Assembly: GCA_023053545.1 (NCBI GenBank)
Contig: JAKZAN010000005.1
Location: 3,348,001-3,412,000 of the forward strand
Direction: 5' to 3'
Length of the DNA stretch: 64,000 bases
From: Lepidurus packardi
Taxonomy: Eukaryota > Arthropoda > Branchiopoda > Notostraca > Triopsidae
Part shown: positions 1 through 16,955 of the stretch, one piece after another
Numbering within the stretch: the stretch's first letter is position 1
Layout of the letters: each line of letters starts with the position of its first letter
Program-made: the position numbers and the translations under genes
The notes under the pieces: model-generated
Told to the model about the DNA's origin: nothing
Seen by the model: only the letters and a program-made list of their open reading frames with translations
The model's database searches: none

Positions 1-731
1 TTCTAGTGAATCGAGACTTGCTTGCCAGCCAAACGCTACAAAAGGGGCTTCAAATGTGTGAGCAGTGGGACATAGAAGTTGAACGACGCCGTAGGAAGAA
101 AAAACAAATGCCTGGGGAGAAAGCTAGTGATGAGGGACTAGGTGAACAGGACTGCTGCGAATCATCAAGGAAACGGTTGACCGTATTCGTGTTGAGATTG
201 ACGAAAGATTCATTCGTCCGCATCAACTGGACTCAAAATTTGGATTTCTGTTAGACGTTAGTGGATTACTTGATTTAAATGGAATTCCTAGCATTGATGC
301 CTAAGATAGGTTAAGAAAAAGTTGGGTAAACCTTGGCCAGGTGTATAGTAGCAGTGCTGTTGAAAGACTCCAACTTTATGAAGAGATAATCGACTCCCGG
401 ATGCTTTTAAAAAATCGCGCAAATGTTCAAATATCGAATCCACAGCAGCTTCTTTTGTTTATAGTTCAGTACAGAGATGAAACGTTTTCCCAAATTTACG
501 GGTGCTATCCAGATCATGAGTACAATCTCTGTTTCTATTGCGTGCGAAAGATCTTTCAGCAAGCTCAAATTAATCCTTTCGTACCTGAGAGCATCAATGG
601 GAAAAGAGAGACTTTCAGCTTTGGGTTTACTAAGTATTGAACGTGAAGAAACGGAGGCGATGAATTTCGATGATATTATTGACAAGTTCGATTCAGAAAA
701 AGCAAGAAAAATAACATTGCAGAAATGATAA
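1..731 (+). pseudogene. Broken hAT-family transposase (ZMYM1-like) fragment
   Basis: The translated stretch at 477-728 carries the C-terminal hAT dimerisation signature: CERSFSKLKLI, then a LRASMGKERLSALGLLSIE-type block, as in ZMYM1-like domesticated or transposon hAT proteins. Upstream pieces at 6-254 and 341-480 look like earlier parts of the same protein but lie in different frames. The frame changes near 480, between a YRDETF segment and the FPKFTGAIQI segment, and a stop falls near 252. The coding region is therefore interrupted and probably a dead transposon remnant. The 5' end is cut by the window edge, and no zinc finger or catalytic core is visible. Confidence 0.7.
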
Positions 732-939
732 TCTTTCCTTTCAAACGTTCGGTAATTATACTAATCTAGAAGTTTTAAAAGCTATATGCGCTTATGCGTC
801 ACTCCTTGTATCGGCAATCAAATTCTGTCTACCGGCCTTTTTTAGCCTCTGCACGTTTTAGCCTCTGCACTTTTAGCCTTTGCACGTTAGTGTGATCAGT
901 TTATTGTGATGTTAGTGTGCTTTCATTGTGATCAGTTAC

Positions 940-964
940 AGTTACTTATGAATCATAAGTAACT
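940..964. repeat. Perfect 11-bp inverted repeat with 3-base loop
   Basis: The arm AGTTACTTATG is followed by AAT and then its exact reverse complement CATAAGTAACT. The surrounding 900-1080 bases are rich in related GTGAT/ATCAC and CATAAG words, so the region may be part of a decayed palindromic repeat. Confidence 0.7.
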
Positions 965-2003
965 TTATGATTCATAGTCACAGTATTATTAATCACAGTC
1001 ACATAGGATCCATCATAAGTTGTGATGGTTGCTATGTGAGTAACGTATGCTGGTAATCATAATTACAATGTGACTGCGATTCACTTTACTTGTACTTTTC
1101 TTCCTAGAATCTACGTAATATTAATTGGTTACACCAAGGGGTGTTTCATCAACTTTTCTAATGTATAAAAGTGGGGGATGTCCGCTACTTCGGTTCCGCC
1201 GTAATGCGCAGCAACGATAATTCCCGTTCGTCTACTTCCTTCTTGACCTCTTCAGAGTCAGTGGCTCTCACCCGGACGTCCATGGCGTTCAGGAGGGCCG
1301 TGTGCCAGATCTATGTGCTCCATCTGGTTCCTGCTGTTTGGGGGTCGTCGTTGACACTTTAAGTGAATTAAACTGAGGCAGGGTTATAGCCATGTTGAGA
1401 CTATTTCCTATTCCTCGTCGGCAGTGTAATGTTTAGTGAAGCTCTGTTCACTGAGTCTAACTGTTAACTGCTTGTGTATTATGTATTACGGGTTTTTATA
1501 CATGCAAGGCATTATGTACACTTGTGTGCACTTTCTGCGGTTCTTGAGTTACTTTCTGCAGTCCTGAGTTTTGTCCTCTCGGGGCTTCCATATCCAACGG
1601 AAGAACTGGTGAACGGATCAGTTCACAATAAAACACACCCTTTGCGAGCTTAAAGGACCGACTAGCGATTAGCGAGGACGAGAAACGAACAAAAAGTATG
1701 CCTGGCTTTTATTGATTAAGAAAGGCACCTAAGAAAGAAACCTGGCCACGTAGAAAATAATTTGCGAGAAAGCTATGGTCATGTATGAAGAGCTTCGAAA
1801 ATCCATTCCAGGAACAAGCTCACAAGCTTTAGAACAACAGGAAGAAGAGTCCAAAGCCAATAGGTTTCATAGGTTTAAGAAATTACGAGTTTATAATGCA
1901 AAATTACGAGTTTTTGCGATTTTGGAACGGCCTCGGGAACGGATGAAAATTAGTTCCATAGTAACTTATGGGGAACGGCGTCCCGCATAATGAACGATTA
2001 CAC

Positions 2004-2215
2004 TCTGTTAAAATGCTTTAAAATGTATTATTTGTGCTTGAAAATGTATAGACTGTCAATGTACGAGTATAAACTTGAATATTAACTCTTTTATCACGAC
2101 AGTTTCTTTTATTAACTAGTTTTTTTGCATATACAGTATTTGTTAGCACGAAATCCTTTTAACACGAAAAAATATTTCGGTCCCTTCGATTTCGTGTTAA
2201 GCAGTTTGTACTGTA
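2004..2215. repeat. Direct repeat copy 1 with transposon-like end
   Basis: About 210 bases beginning TCTGTTAAAATGCTTTAAAA are repeated at 2567-2770 with scattered mismatches and small indels. The right end, read on the minus strand, starts TACAGT and runs into GCTTAACACGAAA. This resembles the CAGT-start, TA-flanked termini of pogo/Tigger or Tc1-type elements and their MITEs. Family assignment is inference, and no transposase is visible nearby. Confidence 0.6.
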
Positions 2216-2566
2216 ATTGAAAACCGAAGAAACTTTAACATGAAGAATCGGTTAACAAAGTGATATTCTGGTCCGGATAAAATACTACGTAATTTCATTT
2301 TTAAAAAAAAATTTTTAACATGAAACGAAAATAGCTTCACACAACAAAAATTCGCGTCTCGGAAGAACGACAAAATTGTTTTGTTGTGACAAAATACTTT
2401 TGGACGACAAAATACGTTTGCCTTCTTACTAACCGTCTCCCTCTGCCAATGGAGAGGGGTTGTCGAGCCTGTTCTACTCTATTTACTCTCATGTTCTGTT
2501 TTGTGTGTGTTTGTTTGTGTTGTGTGTTACTCAATTATGTGTTTACTGTCCTGTTCTATTTACTAG

Positions 2567-2770
2567 TCTGTTAAAATGCTTTAAAATGTTATTTGAGGCT
2601 TAAAATGCATAGACTGTCAATGTATGAGCATAAACTTGAATACTAACTCTGTTATCACAACGTCAAATACATTGGTGAGTATTTTTGAATATATCTTTTA
2701 GCACGACATTCTTTTAACATGAAAAATTATTTCGGTCCCCACGGTTTCGTGTTAAGCGGTTTCCACTGTA
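2567..2770. repeat. Direct repeat copy 2 with transposon-like end
   Basis: Second copy of the element at 2004-2215. It begins TCTGTTAAAATGCTTTAAAA, and its right end read on the minus strand is TACAGTGGAAACCGCTTAAC, a better-preserved CAGT-type terminus. Confidence 0.6.
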
Positions 2771-3868
2771 TACACATTTACTCAAACTAAAAACAATAAA
2801 GAAACTAATTCAATGAATATCGTATATTACTGCTTTAAAATATGAAAGATTTTAATACGTTGAATATAAGTCTTTATAGATCGACATTATTCTCAGAATA
2901 TAGCATGACGCCATCATATCGGAAGATCTCAATTGCAATTGCACGTCGATTGCAATTGCAAGTTAAATGCAAAAAATCTGAAAATTGATCATTACAAAAT
3001 AGTTAGTATTATGCGATAAAGATAATCGCATTGTAAATTATTGATTTATAGAAAGAAAAAGAATTTGATCGTAGATGAAAGGAAGGATCGTAGGTGCTAT
3101 TGTTTACCAACAAACAAAATACACCCAGTAGGCGCAACATACCTTCTATGCTATTCTTTCGTAGCTATAAGTTGACTGACGGAAAGGAAAATATTATTTC
3201 CTACAATAAATATTCTCTTTCTTTGTAGGCGTGCCTTTGGCTATATCAGGGCTCACTTCTGTCAAGGTTCACTTTTTCAAAACACATGAATTTCCTTACC
3301 CGCCGTTTCCCTGGACTGACTTCAACTTTCTCTTATGCCCACTGCAAAAGGGCGGCAGCACAATTCAGAGGCTAAAAATTTTAAAAATTTTCAGCCGATT
3401 TCTTAAAAACTACGTATCAGATTTGAAAATTTCTTACACTGAACTCAATTTTAAAAAATCGCGCTTCAGGTGTCGAAGCCAGATTTTTGAAAAATGTCTT
3501 AAAAAAATGTTAAAATTTTCATTTCTTAAGAGCAAATTTAAGAAACATAAAAAAAACTCTTCGACACATGAAGTGGCACTTATAAATGCACTACTGTCAA
3601 GAGCTTTTAATAAAATAGTTCATATTTATTGCACAATCGCCTGAAAATATTACTATGTTATTCGCCCATTAGAGGATAAGCTAGACCGGGAAATGATTTG
3701 AGCATCAGACGAATGACAATTACAACATCTAAATCAAACCTACGCTTTGGTAATCACATTCGTACCGGTATGTTTTGACCTAGCTTGTATGCACTGTTCA
3801 CGTGCGGAATGTTTTGATTGATTCTAATTATGGTAGAAAAAGCTTAGCATAATGCAAAAATAAAGCGT

Positions 3869-6263
<2,395 letters not shown>

Positions 6264-8504
6264 GTTGAGCAACAACTGAGAACTCCTACTACCTCTATGT
6301 TCAGCTAAGAAATGTGTAATGCTTATCTGAAAGCTATTGTTATACCTTCTGGTTTCTTTTTGCTCTTCTTAACGACATGTTTGTTTTCGTAACTGTTCAC
6401 TACGCAACGAGCGCTTTTGTAACTGCGCGGGCAACTCGAACAATTTGCGTAGAATTAATTATATAGGCGAAATACCGAAGTATTTATGGGAAGATAGGAA
6501 ACATTCAGGTACATTTATTACTATTTGAGTTCGACGTGCATACGGATTTTTTTTTAATGATGTTTAAAAAATCTTTGTACGTTTCAAGTCACGCTTCATC
6601 TAGATTTTAGATTATGCACATCAGAAACGAAATTATGAAACTCCTGAAATAGGTAAAGTTTGTAATTCATTCCAAATTACAACCTAACTAAAGTTGTAAA
6701 TTGATTCTTGAATTCTAAAGTCCTTACTATCGCCCATTGATGAAAGAGTTGGTCTTCCGATGAACGGATTGAGGAGGTCTTTTTTACATTACAATTATAT
6801 AAAAGAGAAAACCACCGATATTGTATCCAAACGTATTGACTTTGTAAATGACTTCTCAGAGAAACATTGTAATTCATTATAAATTCGTAATGCAGGAAAA
6901 AGTCATTCTTAGTCCTTGGTTAAAAGAAAAACATGTTAACTTCTTTCAAATACAGGCAATGGCGAAGGTTATATAGCAGCCTTTTTGTTACCGTTGTTTT
7001 TGCCTGCAGCAATTCCTCCAAAGCTGAGGCCGACTACCCAGCCTTCTCCTCTGACCGTTTTTAAGAGAAAGTAACAGGTTCCCGCATAAGGGGTCATTTG
7101 CCTTGAAAGAAAATGGTGTTTGCATACTCGACTAGCCAAGGCCAAAAACTCGAATGTCAATGCACGAATCCGATACGTCATGCTGGGTTCCGTGCCAATA
7201 AATGACTTTTCAGCTTCAATAAACGGTCAACTCTCCAAAACCTCGCAAAAAGTTATCTCACATAATTGAAAACAACAGCTAAGCAAATTTAGCAGTGTGA
7301 TAATACCATCCCAACTTTGTACACAACTTGGACACATACCATTATAGCATCACCCGCAACCAAGGGAGAAATAATTTCTAATACTAAATTAGATAGATAC
7401 GTTCAATTATGGAAACATAATATATGGCTTATATTACAGCACTGCAGAACATAGGTGATCGGACCAGTAAGTATCATGAAGTACCACTAGAATGATACTT
7501 CCTTATGATTTCCTGGAAATACAGGGTAATGAGGTGCACTCTCGTAAAACGAACATTTTACAGAAAGCCTTGAACTCGGAACTATAATCGATTAAAGCTT
7601 TAACCGAATCGTCTAACTTCGTATGAATCATGGATTTTATAAGTACTTGCTTTTTAGTTGGGAGATAAGAGATTTATCTGGACAATCTAAAATGCCATTC
7701 CGTAAAAATGAATGAGCTGAATTTCACTAGAATTTAGCAATGTATTAATGTCAATAGCGTGATGGAATAACGATATTTCAACATTTATTTCAGGGGCTCA
7801 TTGTTTGCCCACTCACAACTCAACATTATACCAACCAGGGCAGCTATACGGTATATGTCGGGAGCTTTACAACTCATCAGTATCTCAATCTTATCATGGT
7901 CAACTAAGTCATATCTCTTCTGTATACTTTAGGGGATCTATCAACTTCGGAAATTGCTATTTCATAGAGAAAGCGGGCAATGAAAAATCAAAAGCCGATT
8001 TTTCTAAAGATTTCATGCGTAGTTTTCCTGGGTTTTCATACGAAAGCGGAGTTGTGCAAAGACCGAAGCAAATTTTATTACGAAAGATTTTCTTTGTTTT
8101 TTACATACCAACTGTAATAAACGGAGTGAATAATCCGGCATTGGTGGTCATGGCATGCACCTGCACTGCTAATTACTTTTCTATGCTCGTTGGCATTGGG
8201 CAATGGGACAAGAAAACAAGGAAACCCATGAAAGATCTTGGCATCCGACTAGCACTCGTACCTTATCTTTAAATCTTAGCAGAAACCCGAAAAAACAGTG
8301 GCAATACTGTTATTGCTATAAATTCGAAAAAAGCAAGATAAAGTTATGCTTCCCAACTGTTCCACTTTACTTCATAGGAACACATACTTAATTAAAGTAT
8401 CATTTTTGGCAAAATAAGAGCAAATAATTTAGTCGTTAATCTTTGTTTTAAATGGCACAATCATTTCGGAATAAATCCAAACGTTCTTGAAAAACGTTAA
8501 AAGC
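6264..8504. other. Intergenic; AGPS exon relic and unrecognised ORF
   Basis: No complete gene recognised. It contains a decayed AGPS exon copy (about 6946-7045). It also holds a 155-codon plus-strand open frame (7805-8272) that has no ATG at its beginning but follows a pyrimidine-rich TTTATTTCAG acceptor-like sequence. That frame resembles nothing I can name and may be a chance ORF or a single exon. Confidence 0.5.
6946..7045 (-). pseudogene. Decayed copy of an AGPS exon
   Basis: The minus-strand translation gives VGLSFGGIAAGKNNGNKK, matching the live AGPS exon segment IGVSFGGIPAGEENGKQG at 4462-4592. The similarity continues in another frame as CYITFAIAC against GYLLTFVIAY, so there is at least one frameshift. 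Neighbouring AGPS exons are not detectable. It looks like a partial duplication that has lost coding capacity, about 700 bases upstream of the functional gene's start. Confidence 0.65.
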
Positions 8505-11500
8505 TCACTTAATCATTTCCATATACTTTTGCTTATGCTTCGTAAGCATTTCGGTCACCGTTACCAACTTTTTCAAAGTGGGCTGAGAGGAAAGTACAAG
8601 TTAAGCTCTTTTTAATGTGCGCTAAGCTTTAAATTACCGAAGATTTTGCTTTAAGCTGCAAATCTTTCAGATGCGTGACACAAATATGGTGCAACGTGCC
8701 CAAATCTCTTGCTGGATCACCTCGTCCTCTTACTTCCTCCGATTCTGGTTTGTCTTTCATATTCTATCATCGAATTGCATCTATTAAATTAATTCCAAAA
8801 TTATTCCATTCATAATTCCAGCATACCGAAAGCTGATCTAGGTACACGACCATCCTTTCCTTGTTCTTCAAGATGAATGGGTTCACAACTTCCATATAAG
8901 GCTCCTTGCCTCCAAATTCTACCAAGTTGGCCAGATTTTGAAGACATTTCGCTATCATAATTAACGATCTTGCCGCGTTAGGCGAAGGTGGTTCTATGAA
9001 CGTACATTTTTTAAAAATATAAAAGAATATTTCCTATAAATATTTCGGTTGTTTAAAAATATTGAAACGTATTCACCTGAAATGAGATTAAAGTGCCTCG
9101 GATTAAGAATGGCTGGACACAGTAATCGAAGGAATATAAAACCACTGACCACACGGGCACGAACAAGCCTTTCAGTCGGCCAACGAGCTTTAGCACGTTT
9201 TTGCAAACAACTACAGATGTAACGCAACGTCCTAGGGCAGGCTTCGGCTGACACCAAGATTGACTCCGTAATTTCGTCCAAGACTTGCAACAAGAACTCG
9301 GCATTGGCGCAAGCGTCACCAAACGGTTCAATTTTGGATGGGTTTAACTAATATATGTACCAAAATCAGATCATCCATAGATACGAAGTTTTTAAATCAT
9401 CTCATTTCAACGTTTCACCACGAAATATGGCCCTTACTTCACAAGACTGCTTAGCTTCAAGCAAGCGATGAAGCGCCGTGCCGATCGCCACTTGGAGAAA
9501 ACCTGTCGACACGGATTTCATGTAATGATCCATCAAAGTCGTAGGCAAAGAGGCTGCTCGGAAGAGGGTCGACGTTTCGTCTTCTTTATCGATCTCTAAA
9601 TCGTTCAACGTAGCCAGTAAGTCAGCTTCTTTGCGTTCGTACCTTCAAAGAAGCCTCCCATTACAGATCAATAGCTATACATGCCGATAAACACAGGTAC
9701 CTGAAAATTCGTAGCAACGAAGTCGCTAAGGGAACTCTGTCCAAATGACACAAATCAGCCAAGGCCCGTACTGCTTCCAACTGCGAATCCAAGATGAGCT
9801 CTTTCAAAGGTGAATACTCTTCAGGTGGCATAATTAGGTCGTGTAGATAACGTGTGCGTAAACGTAGAGTGCCCCATTCGCCTACAGGTGTGACACCGGC
9901 CAGACTGTACCAATCCTCCACCTCCATTAAAAAAAATAGACCCACAAATAACAGAAGTGCTTATTTGAACTAATAATAGCTACTTCATCGCCGTTGCTTA
10001 GGCTGGAAAACTCGATGGTAAGCTCCGCGACTTCATTCCCCTTTGATCGCTTGGCTTTATTAAACAAGGTCACGGTCAACGTTAACACATCCGGTGGAAT
10101 ATCACTACAATTGAAGTAGCCAAATAATATAAAAATATCGCGGAATATAAAAAAAAAACTACTTACTCTAGGAGGAACTCCTCGTCCCAGACTGGATCAG
10201 GCCCCAACTGAACTTTCGTACGGGCCACTTTGACTTGATTCAAAGACACAATACAATATGGATTAGGCAGCAAACGAATGGGCAACCTAACATGGCACTT
10301 TTAATACGATCTATGATTTTAAAGTATCGAGTAACTTTACCTATGAGCCTCTAAAACTGTCAGGTGAAGACAACGTAATTCTCTGAGCCTTTGAATTTTG
10401 GGGGCGCGGGATACTTGAGGAAGACACAATGGCTTCAACGCAGCAATCCATTCCTATAAAAAAACATTCTGGTGAACACTTTCCATTCCCAAGAATGACT
10501 ATCCAACCATGCATACTTGAGCCAGGTCTGCATTTGTTGCAGACAAGTAAGTGACAGTTGCGAGACATGGGAGTGCTCTTTCGACTAACTGGAAACAATG
10601 GGGTCGGTCAAAGAGGCTTTCGTGGACTTGGTATAAGTAGCCGCAAGACAAATCAATCAAACCACGAGGTTTAGTTCTCTAAAAGAAGAATGTCAAAAAT
10701 TGTGTAATGACAGCCGAATGAAAAAGCGAAATTACTTTAGGATTATCAAAAACGTAAAGGCGGTCATCCCCGCCTTCGTTTTGCAAAACAAACCACATGC
10801 TTTTCCACTTCTTGTTTTTCTCGCTCTTCTTTTCCAGGTAGCCTTGCATTTTAATCCCTTTGGACTTTTTTACTCCTGTCTGTTCCCGGCATTCACGTAA
10901 AGTGGCGTAGATCTTTTCTGCACCTTCCACTTCTTTAGTAACAACAGAACCGTCTGTTTCGCACGTGCTCTAGAAGTTACGAACAAATGTTATACCAAAC
11001 AATAAAAAAAAATTGAAAAAGAACATAAAAATTGGAAAACCAGGAATGGAAGAGATAATTATGAATGATAGCTTACTCGATTAACGGGCAGACCAAGAGC
11101 ATGTCCCTCAACTATTTGCTCAGTGCGATACCGATTGATGACGGCGTCCAAACAATCAAAGGTACGACCACCCATTAGGTAACGCACACCCTTCTTTTCC
11201 ACCCGAAACCTCTGTATTTGGTTGTTGATGTGGAAAAACAAAGAATAGTCCCCAGGAGAATTATCACTCGGCCGTACCAAAAAACTACCCGGCCCGGCTG
11301 TACCAATACAAGGTTGAACGTTACAAAAAAGCCACTTACAACTCTCTGGGAAGAAGAGTAAATCTAGCTCAAGCTTTACCTTTAACTAAGAGATCGACAG
11401 CTTCAGTTTTTGTTATATTGTCATGGAACCATGAAAAAACTGCATTGGGATCAACCGTAGGATCCAAGTTCTCGACCAAATCCCGAAATACTATGCCCTG

Positions 11501-12355
11501 CTCTCCTGTTCGATGAGCTGTCACCCAAAGCCAACCGTCTCCCAAATCGTTGTGAACAAAGAAGATATCTCTTTTCTGAAAACTACAGAATTCCATACAG
11601 ATAACTGGGACTCTTGTTTTAATAACAAAAGGAAGTGAATAAAAACACACCTTAATTCGTCTGTATCAGGCATTTTGGTATAAGGTAATATCGCCACCAT
11701 TCGACTTTTGTCATTAACAGGTTCAGGAGGAGGAACAGGATGCTGTAAACGTTCTCGTTTCAGTAAGTCGGCAAAACTCGTATAATAACCTATTAGGTCC
11801 GACAAAGAATCAAACTGCCGACCTCCTATATAAAAATCGCCACAAACCGCCGTGACTCTAAATTAATAAAAAAAATTACTAAAATTCTGCCTGAATTAGT
11901 TAACTATTCTTCCTTACCTAAAATGGTTGATCCCAGTCCTTCCCAAATATGATAATACATATGATCCTGGTTTTCTATCGGACTCCCTAACCAGGTAACC
12001 TCCAAGTTTCCCATGTTGGCGCAGTCTTTCTTCAGAAGTATAACGGTCCAACCTTCCATGGTACCACCTAAAAACAGTAAAACAATTATTTTAGTGGATT
12101 TTAGTTTTCTGTAAACAATGCGTAATTGATTATGTCTTGTTTGCGTCGACACTGAAGCAAAACAAAGTCTTGACTGATGGTGTTTTCTTACTCTTTTTCA
12201 GGAGGGGCTACAATCGCAACGCTTTGACCGTCAGGCTCGTCCGTTTCAACCGAGAAGAAAGGATCGAATTCTTCAAGAATGGCATCTTCGTCACTTGTAA
12301 TTGCCACAGCACTTACCGGCACCTTTTTCTCTTTTAATCTCACTATATCAGCCAT
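8505..12355 (-). CDS. RASA1: Ras GTPase-activating protein, RASA1/vacuolar peduncle type
   Basis: Turns off Ras at activated receptor tyrosine kinases, in the cytoplasm near the membrane. Sixteen exons, all in frame: 12192-12355, 11918-12067, 11651-11857, 11380-11582, 11077-11297, 10736-10969, 10517-10678, 10341-10453, 10167-10286, 9984-10104, 9701-9921, 9438-9642, 9077-9347, 8827-8993, 8638-8763, 8505-8582, for about 920 aa. Domain order: SH2 (WYHGRLDR...GGYLVRES), SH3 (DGWLWVTAHRTGEQGIV), SH2 (WFHDNITKTEA...FLVRPSD), PH (MQGYLEKKSEKNKKW), C2 (LRCLHLTVLEAHR), and RasGAP with the arginine-finger segment TLFRAASLPTTLMDHYMK and the FLRLLCPAILNPRHF signature. Start at 12355 (ATG GCT GAT). The order matches human RASA1 and fly vap. 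The gene is divergent from FoxK. Confidence 0.94.
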
Positions 12356-15598
<3,243 letters not shown>

Positions 15599-15810
15599 AT
15601 TTCGTTTCATATTTGGTGTCCTTGCTTTTGGAAATGTACACCAAAAAAACAGCGGACTCAACAAAACTATTTGGATTATTACCCGTATGAACGAATAATG
15701 AACTTTTGCAGTAATACAAGGGCTTAGTACCAACGGCCAGGACATGGAAGGTAAAATCTATAGTTCGTTCCTTTCTTTATTACATTTTCTGATTCTGTTC
15801 GACTTAAACT

Positions 15811-16308
15811 ACATTAATTAATTGTCTGTCTTCAGAAAAACACTATGTGCGAGTGTCAGCCAGTGGGTTTGGCCAACAACCTGTCATTGTACAGACGTTT
15901 GCTGATTATTCGTAAGCGTAATTTTTTACTTTCTTTATTTTTATTAAGGTAAGAATATGTTCAGTATAAATGTATTGGTATTAATTAAGTATACATTTCT
16001 GTGTAAATATCATTAATTAATATACGTATTTTGTGGACACTCTTAGAGACCAAGTGGCTGTGGAAGAAACCACCGTAGGCAGCGACAATTCAAAACGCCC
16101 TGCATCCGAAGATGGTGGTGAAGATGACGAGATGAATGGAGAAACTGAAGCCAAGAAGTTCAAACCAGAACTTGACGAGCCGAATGGCATGGAATAAATT
16201 TCGTTTCATATTTGGTGTCCTTGCTTTTGGAAATGTACACCAAAAAACAGCGGACTCAACAAAACTATTTGGATTATTACCCGTATGAACGAATAATGAA
16301 CTTTTGCA
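15811..16308 (+). pseudogene. Duplicated FoxK terminal exons (copy 2)
   Basis: Second copy of the 15212-15710 unit. It contains an intact second version of the last coding exon (16046-16197 with its TAA). It also has the 3' part of exon 7, preceded by TGTCTGTCTTCAG, which would work as a splice acceptor at 15835. It could be a recently born alternative 3' end of FoxK, a non-functional duplicate, or an assembly artefact. The frame remains open in both exons. Confidence 0.8.
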
Positions 16309-16830
16309 TATGGACTGTAAGAAAAAAAGGGGGAAGAGGTTTTGAAAAGATAAACACAAGTGTGGCTTATGCAAAAAAAATTAAAAAATGTTGATAGCCA
16401 GTGCAAAAAGGAGAATTAAAAAAGGCATAGCAATTCGACGATTTGGAAGTTCGACACTATTTCCAGATAGGCAAAAATAATGGCAATTTTTTTCTTTTAA
16501 GAAAAAGCGTTCCAAAAAAAAAAAGTGTGAGAAAGACAAAAGAAATATAGCTAACTTAGCTGGCCTCTCCTTTTCATATCCTCTCCCCCTTTTTACCTAT
16601 TATCATCCACACCCTCCCTCCTTATTACCGAAGAAATTCTAAGTAATAAGCATGTGTGTTTTCTGACTTCATTTAGTTGTTAAGTGTTAAGGAGTGACCT
16701 ATTCTGTTATTCTCAGTTCTTTTTAACCTTCCTTTTTTTGTCCACACACCCGAGTAGCCATTATTACCGTATCGTGTAATTTTTAGGTGTCGGCACGGTG
16801 ATTAATTTGGATTAATAACCGTCCTCGAGA

Positions 16831-16836
16831 AATAAA
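16831..16836 (+). terminator. Candidate FoxK poly(A) signal
   Basis: AATAAA on the plus strand, after both FoxK 3' copies and about 120 bases before the converging CLEC16A stop. It could end transcripts from either duplicated terminus. It is a motif match only. Confidence 0.4.
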
Positions 16837-16955
16837 CGTAGTTATTCCTTCATATTTCATTTGATAAGCTCTCAGCTCGCATTCAACAAAACATACGACT
16901 GACACGACAAATCTACAGGGAAGGGCTGTTTGTTATTATACGGTTCGCATGCACG

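Larger units (their letters stand above)
732..3868. other. Intergenic, repeat-rich; no gene recognised
   Basis: AT-rich sequence with short tandem motifs (agcctctgcac-like units at 843-890), a perfect palindrome near 940-964 and a pair of long direct repeats at 2004-2770. The longest open frame here (3231-3644) is lysine- and phenylalanine-rich, has a repetitive composition, and resembles nothing I know. Confidence 0.6.

Noticed and set aside
3231..3644. 137-codon plus-strand open frame
   Set aside because: Lys/Phe/Ser-rich translation from repetitive A/T sequence, no ATG-driven context, no recognisable domain.
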